DNA from: Bacillota bacterium
GTDB lineage: Bacteria > Bacillota > Bacilli > Bacillales_B > DSM-18226
Direction of reading: 5' to 3'
Length of the DNA: 9,939 bases
Assembly (NCBI GenBank): GCA_030705665.1
Contig: JAUZQA010000103.1
Location: forward strand, 1-9,939
Shown: in pieces, positions 7,805 to 9,939 of the stretch
How positions within the stretch are numbered: the first letter of the stretch is position 1
Layout: the number at the start of each line of letters is the position of its first letter
Position numbers and translations under genes: made by a program
Notes under the pieces: generated by a model
What the model was told of the DNA's origin: nothing
What the model saw: the letters and a program-made list of their open reading frames with translations, nothing else
Databases searched by the model: none

Positions 7805-8992
7805 CTATATACTTTGGAAAACTTTCTCCAATATAATTACGAATTGGGATATTTCCTCTTTTGTTGCCGTTAGCGGCGGCAAAATACGTACTACGTTCGG
7901 ACCTGCTGTTAAAATAAGAAGCTGCTGCTCGATCGACTTTTGAACAATGACAGGAGCGTTTCCTTCAACAACAATTCCTTTTAAGAGGCCTTTTCCGCGA
8001 ATGTCTTTAATAAAGCTATACTTCGTTTTCAAATCAGCTAATTGCGAATCCAAATATTCTGCAATCTCGTTAACATGAGTTAATAAATTGCTGGTAACAA
8101 TATGTTGAACAGTCGCAACGCCTGCAGCCGTTACTAGTGGATTCCCGCCAAATGTGCTGCCATGGCTACCCGGATCAAATGCTTTTGCAACTCTCTCCTT
8201 CGCAATAATGGCTCCGATTGGCAATCCTGAGCCAAGACCTTTTGCAAGACTGATTACATCAGGCTCTATGTCATAATGCTCATAGGAAAACAATTTTCCT
8301 GTTCTTCCCATTCCTGTTTGAATTTCATCTACCATCAAGAGAATATCATTCTCTTTGCATATGGCTTCAAGCTTTTTCACCCATTTTGGGTCAGCCGGAA
8401 TTACTCCGCCTTCACCTTGAACCAGTTCAAGCAGTACCGCTGCAGGTTTGAGGTCAGCCAGCAGATCCAGGGAAGCAAAATCATTATAAGCAAGGTACTG
8501 GAATCCTGATACTAATGGATAAAAACCTTTTTGAATTTTTTCCTGGCCTGTTGCGGACAATGTCGCCATTGTTCTTCCGTGAAATGATTGTTTAAAGGTA
8601 ATGACTAAATGTTGATCCGTGCCTTTTATCTTTTGAGCATACCTTCTTGCTATTTTAATTGCAGCCTCATTAGCTTCTGCACCGCTGTTGCAAAAAAACA
8701 CTTGATCTCCACAGCTATTTGCAACAAGCAATCCAGCAAGTTTTTCCTGGTTAGGTATATGATAAAGATTGGAGCAATGCCATAAATTTTGTAATTGCTC
8801 TTCCAGTTTTTCTTTCACGACATCAGGAACATGACCTAAGTTACAAGTAGCGATTCCCGATGTAAAATCCAAATATTTTTTTCCTTGATCATCCCATACA
8901 TAACTCCCTTTTCCTTTTACAATCGTAACAGGAAAGCGGGCGTAAGTTGCCATAAGTGGTGAAACCGTTGTGACTTCAGGATTATTTGCCAT
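7805..8992 (-). CDS. argD: Acetylornithine aminotransferase
   Basis: A pyridoxal-phosphate enzyme that converts N-acetylglutamate semialdehyde to N-acetylornithine with glutamate as amino donor. The 395 residues fit the class III aminotransferase family. The cofactor phosphate-binding SGAEANEAA lies at 103-111, FHGRT at 137-141, the ring-binding Asp222 is in VDEIQTGMGRTG, the Schiff-base Lys251 is in SLAKGLGSGLPIGA, and GSTFGGNP is at 278-285. The ATG at 8992 has GAGGTG 7 bases upstream (9000-9005), inside argB, and the first codons overlap the end of argB by 11 bases. Ornithine aminotransferase (rocD) is a close relative, but the position between argB and carA favours ArgD. Activity on succinyl-diaminopimelate, known for some ArgD enzymes, cannot be judged from sequence. 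Confidence 0.96.
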   Translation of the reverse strand: MANNPEVTTVSPLMATYARFPVTIVKGKGSYVWDDQGKKYLDFTSGIATCNLGHVPDVVKEKLEEQLQNLWHCSNLYHIPNQEKLAGLLVANSCGDQVFFCNSGAEANEAAIKIARRYAQKIKGTDQHLVITFKQSFHGRTMATLSATGQEKIQKGFYPLVSGFQYLAYNDFASLDLLADLKPAAVLLELVQGEGGVIPADPKWVKKLEAICKENDILLMVDEIQTGMGRTGKLFSYEHYDIEPDVISLAKGLGSGLPIGAIIAKERVAKAFDPGSHGSTFGGNPLVTAAGVATVQHIVTSNLLTHVNEIAEYLDSQLADLKTKYSFIKDIRGKGLLKGIVVEGNAPVIVQKSIEQQLLILTAGPNVVRILPPLTATKEEISQFVIILEKVFQSI

Positions 8993-9788
8993 TACTAAAC
9001 ACCTCGTCTAGAACAATTTTAGTTCCAACTTCTTTTCCATTCGTGTAATCTATTAAACTATTTTCCTCCAGCCCATTGATGATCCCCACTTCAGGAATGT
9101 TATGGACAAGACCATCGATTGCAGCTTTTACTTTTGGGATCATTCCGCCCCAAATGGTTTGATTATCAATCAGCCCTTCAACTTCCTTTTTCGAAGCCTT
9201 CGCGAGCTTTATTTTTTGTCCATCTTTTTCCACAAGGATTCCAGGTATATCACTGATAAAGCAAAGATTTGCTTCTAAGCTTTTGGCGATCGCCGATGCA
9301 GCGACATCACCGTTAATGTTATACCGCTGACCGTCCGCACCAATCCCCACTGGGGAAATAACAGGAATGTAACCTTGATTAATGACTCCCTCAATCAGTT
9401 TATGGTTAACATTCACAACTTCCCCAACAAACCCTAATGTATCAGATGCCTCCGTTGGCTTTGCCTGCAATAAACCGCCATCTACGCCGCTGATCCCGAA
9501 AGCATTTCCTCCTGCTCCCATGATCTTTCTAACCACTTGTTTATTTACCGCTCCGCTCAAGACCATTTCAACAATATCTAATACTGATTGACTTGTAACT
9601 CTAAGCCCATTAATAAAAGTGGTTTCAACATTTAACTTTTGCAATAGTTCAGTAATAAGTGGGCCTCCACCATGAACAATAATCGGGGTCCACTCTCCTG
9701 ATTGGTGAAGTGAAACGACATCTTGATAAAAACTTTTCGGTAATTTTTCAAGGACGCTGCCGCCCCATTTAATCACAATATATTTCAT
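8982..9788 (-). CDS. argB: Acetylglutamate kinase
   Basis: Phosphorylates N-acetylglutamate with ATP, the second step of the acetylated route. The 268-residue product belongs to the amino acid kinase family. Visible sites are the ATP-contacting KWGGS with Lys7, the substrate loop HGGGP (39-43), GLRVT with Arg63, NINGD (157-161) and Lys219 in GGMIPKV. The protein opens directly with the first strand (MKYIVIKWGG) and lacks the N-terminal helix found in hexameric, arginine-inhibited enzymes. It therefore resembles the dimeric, E. coli-like, arginine-insensitive kind; this last point is inference. The ATG at 9788 has GAGGTG 5 bases upstream. That site overlaps the argJ stop codon, and the 3' end overlaps argD by 11 bases, so the gene is probably translated in a coupled chain. 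Confidence 0.97.
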   Translation of the reverse strand: MKYIVIKWGGSVLEKLPKSFYQDVVSLHQSGEWTPIIVHGGGPLITELLQKLNVETTFINGLRVTSQSVLDIVEMVLSGAVNKQVVRKIMGAGGNAFGISGVDGGLLQAKPTEASDTLGFVGEVVNVNHKLIEGVINQGYIPVISPVGIGADGQRYNINGDVAASAIAKSLEANLCFISDIPGILVEKDGQKIKLAKASKKEVEGLIDNQTIWGGMIPKVKAAIDGLVHNIPEVGIINGLEENSLIDYTNGKEVGTKIVLDEVFSNGK

Positions 9789-9793
9789 GATTT

Positions 9794-9799
9794 CACCTC
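9794..9799 (-). promoter_or_regulatory. Ribosome binding site of argB overlapping the argJ stop
   Basis: GAGGTG is followed by 5 bases and then the argB ATG. Its first two bases are also the last two of the argJ TGA stop codon (9800-9798), so a ribosome finishing argJ stops on the argB initiation site. Confidence 0.8.
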
Positions 9800-9939
9800 A
9801 TGTATGGTATGATGCGTTGATTTTAATATAATCATAGGTTAAATCGCATCCCCAAGCCGCCGCACTATCGTCACCTTGATTTAATTCAACAAAGATTTGG
9901 ATAGTATCTTGCTCTAAATATTGCTTAACTTCTTCTTCA
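9798..9939 (-). CDS. argJ: Arginine biosynthesis protein ArgJ (ornithine acetyltransferase), C-terminal 46 residues
   Basis: Only the end of the gene is in the window; it enters from the right edge and stops at TGA 9800-9798. The C-terminus includes the highly conserved AWGCDLTYDY followed by IKINASYHT, which identifies ArgJ. The full family protein is about 400 residues and self-cleaves at an internal Thr outside this window. ArgJ moves the acetyl group from N-acetylornithine to glutamate, releasing ornithine. Enzymes that also use acetyl-CoA additionally make N-acetylglutamate, so the pathway can start without argA. Whether this copy is monofunctional or bifunctional cannot be told from the part seen. 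It lies 9 bases before argB, and argC would be expected upstream. Confidence 0.93.
   Translation of the reverse strand, partial: EEEVKQYLEQDTIQIFVELNQGDDSAAAWGCDLTYDYIKINASYHT

Noticed and set aside
1..9939. Search for mobile elements, tRNA or rRNA genes, riboswitches or T-boxes, CRISPR arrays, or defence and toxin genes
   Set aside because: None seen. The window is filled by arginine genes, and the only gaps over 50 bases are the argF-argG and argG-argH gaps described above.

Overview
The window is a dense, single-strand block of arginine biosynthesis genes. Every gene reads on the minus strand, so transcription runs from high to low coordinates. The order of transcription is argJ (3' end only), argB, argD, carA, carB, argF, argG, argH (5' part only). 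The AT-rich base composition, strong GGAGG-type ribosome binding sites, the argJ-argB-argD-carA-carB-argF order and the protein sequences all point to a low-GC Gram-positive bacterium of the Bacillaceae (Bacillus, Neobacillus or Mesobacillus type). The species cannot be named from the sequence alone.

Region by region: 9798-9939 is the last 46 codons of argJ. 3485-9788 is a tightly packed run of argB, argD, carA and carB, with neighbours overlapping or at most 17 bases apart. argF (2508-3485) follows carB with a one-base TAATG overlap. The only sizeable gap in the window is the 115 bases at 2393-2507 between argF and argG. It holds a good -10 box, a T7A7 tract upstream of it, and two tandem sites resembling the ArgR/AhrC operator (ARG box), which overlap and follow the -10. 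argG (1172-2392) follows, then a 77-base gap with a strong 11-bp hairpin at 1126-1152, and then argH from a GTG at 1094 running off the left edge.

Together the genes cover the route from N-acetylglutamate to arginine, except for argC, which would be expected just beyond the right edge. ArgB and ArgD carry out acetylated steps; ArgJ releases ornithine and recycles the acetyl group; CarAB makes carbamoyl phosphate; ArgF makes citrulline; ArgG and ArgH convert citrulline to arginine. In Bacillus subtilis argGH is a separate locus from argCJBD-carAB-argF. Here the two are joined, yet argGH keeps its own apparent arginine-regulated promoter.

I see no mobile element, RNA gene, CRISPR array, toxin or defence gene, and no broken gene. 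The enzymes are ordinary. The parts worth a second look are the argF-argG control region, the argG-argH hairpin, and small departures in CarB and ArgB.
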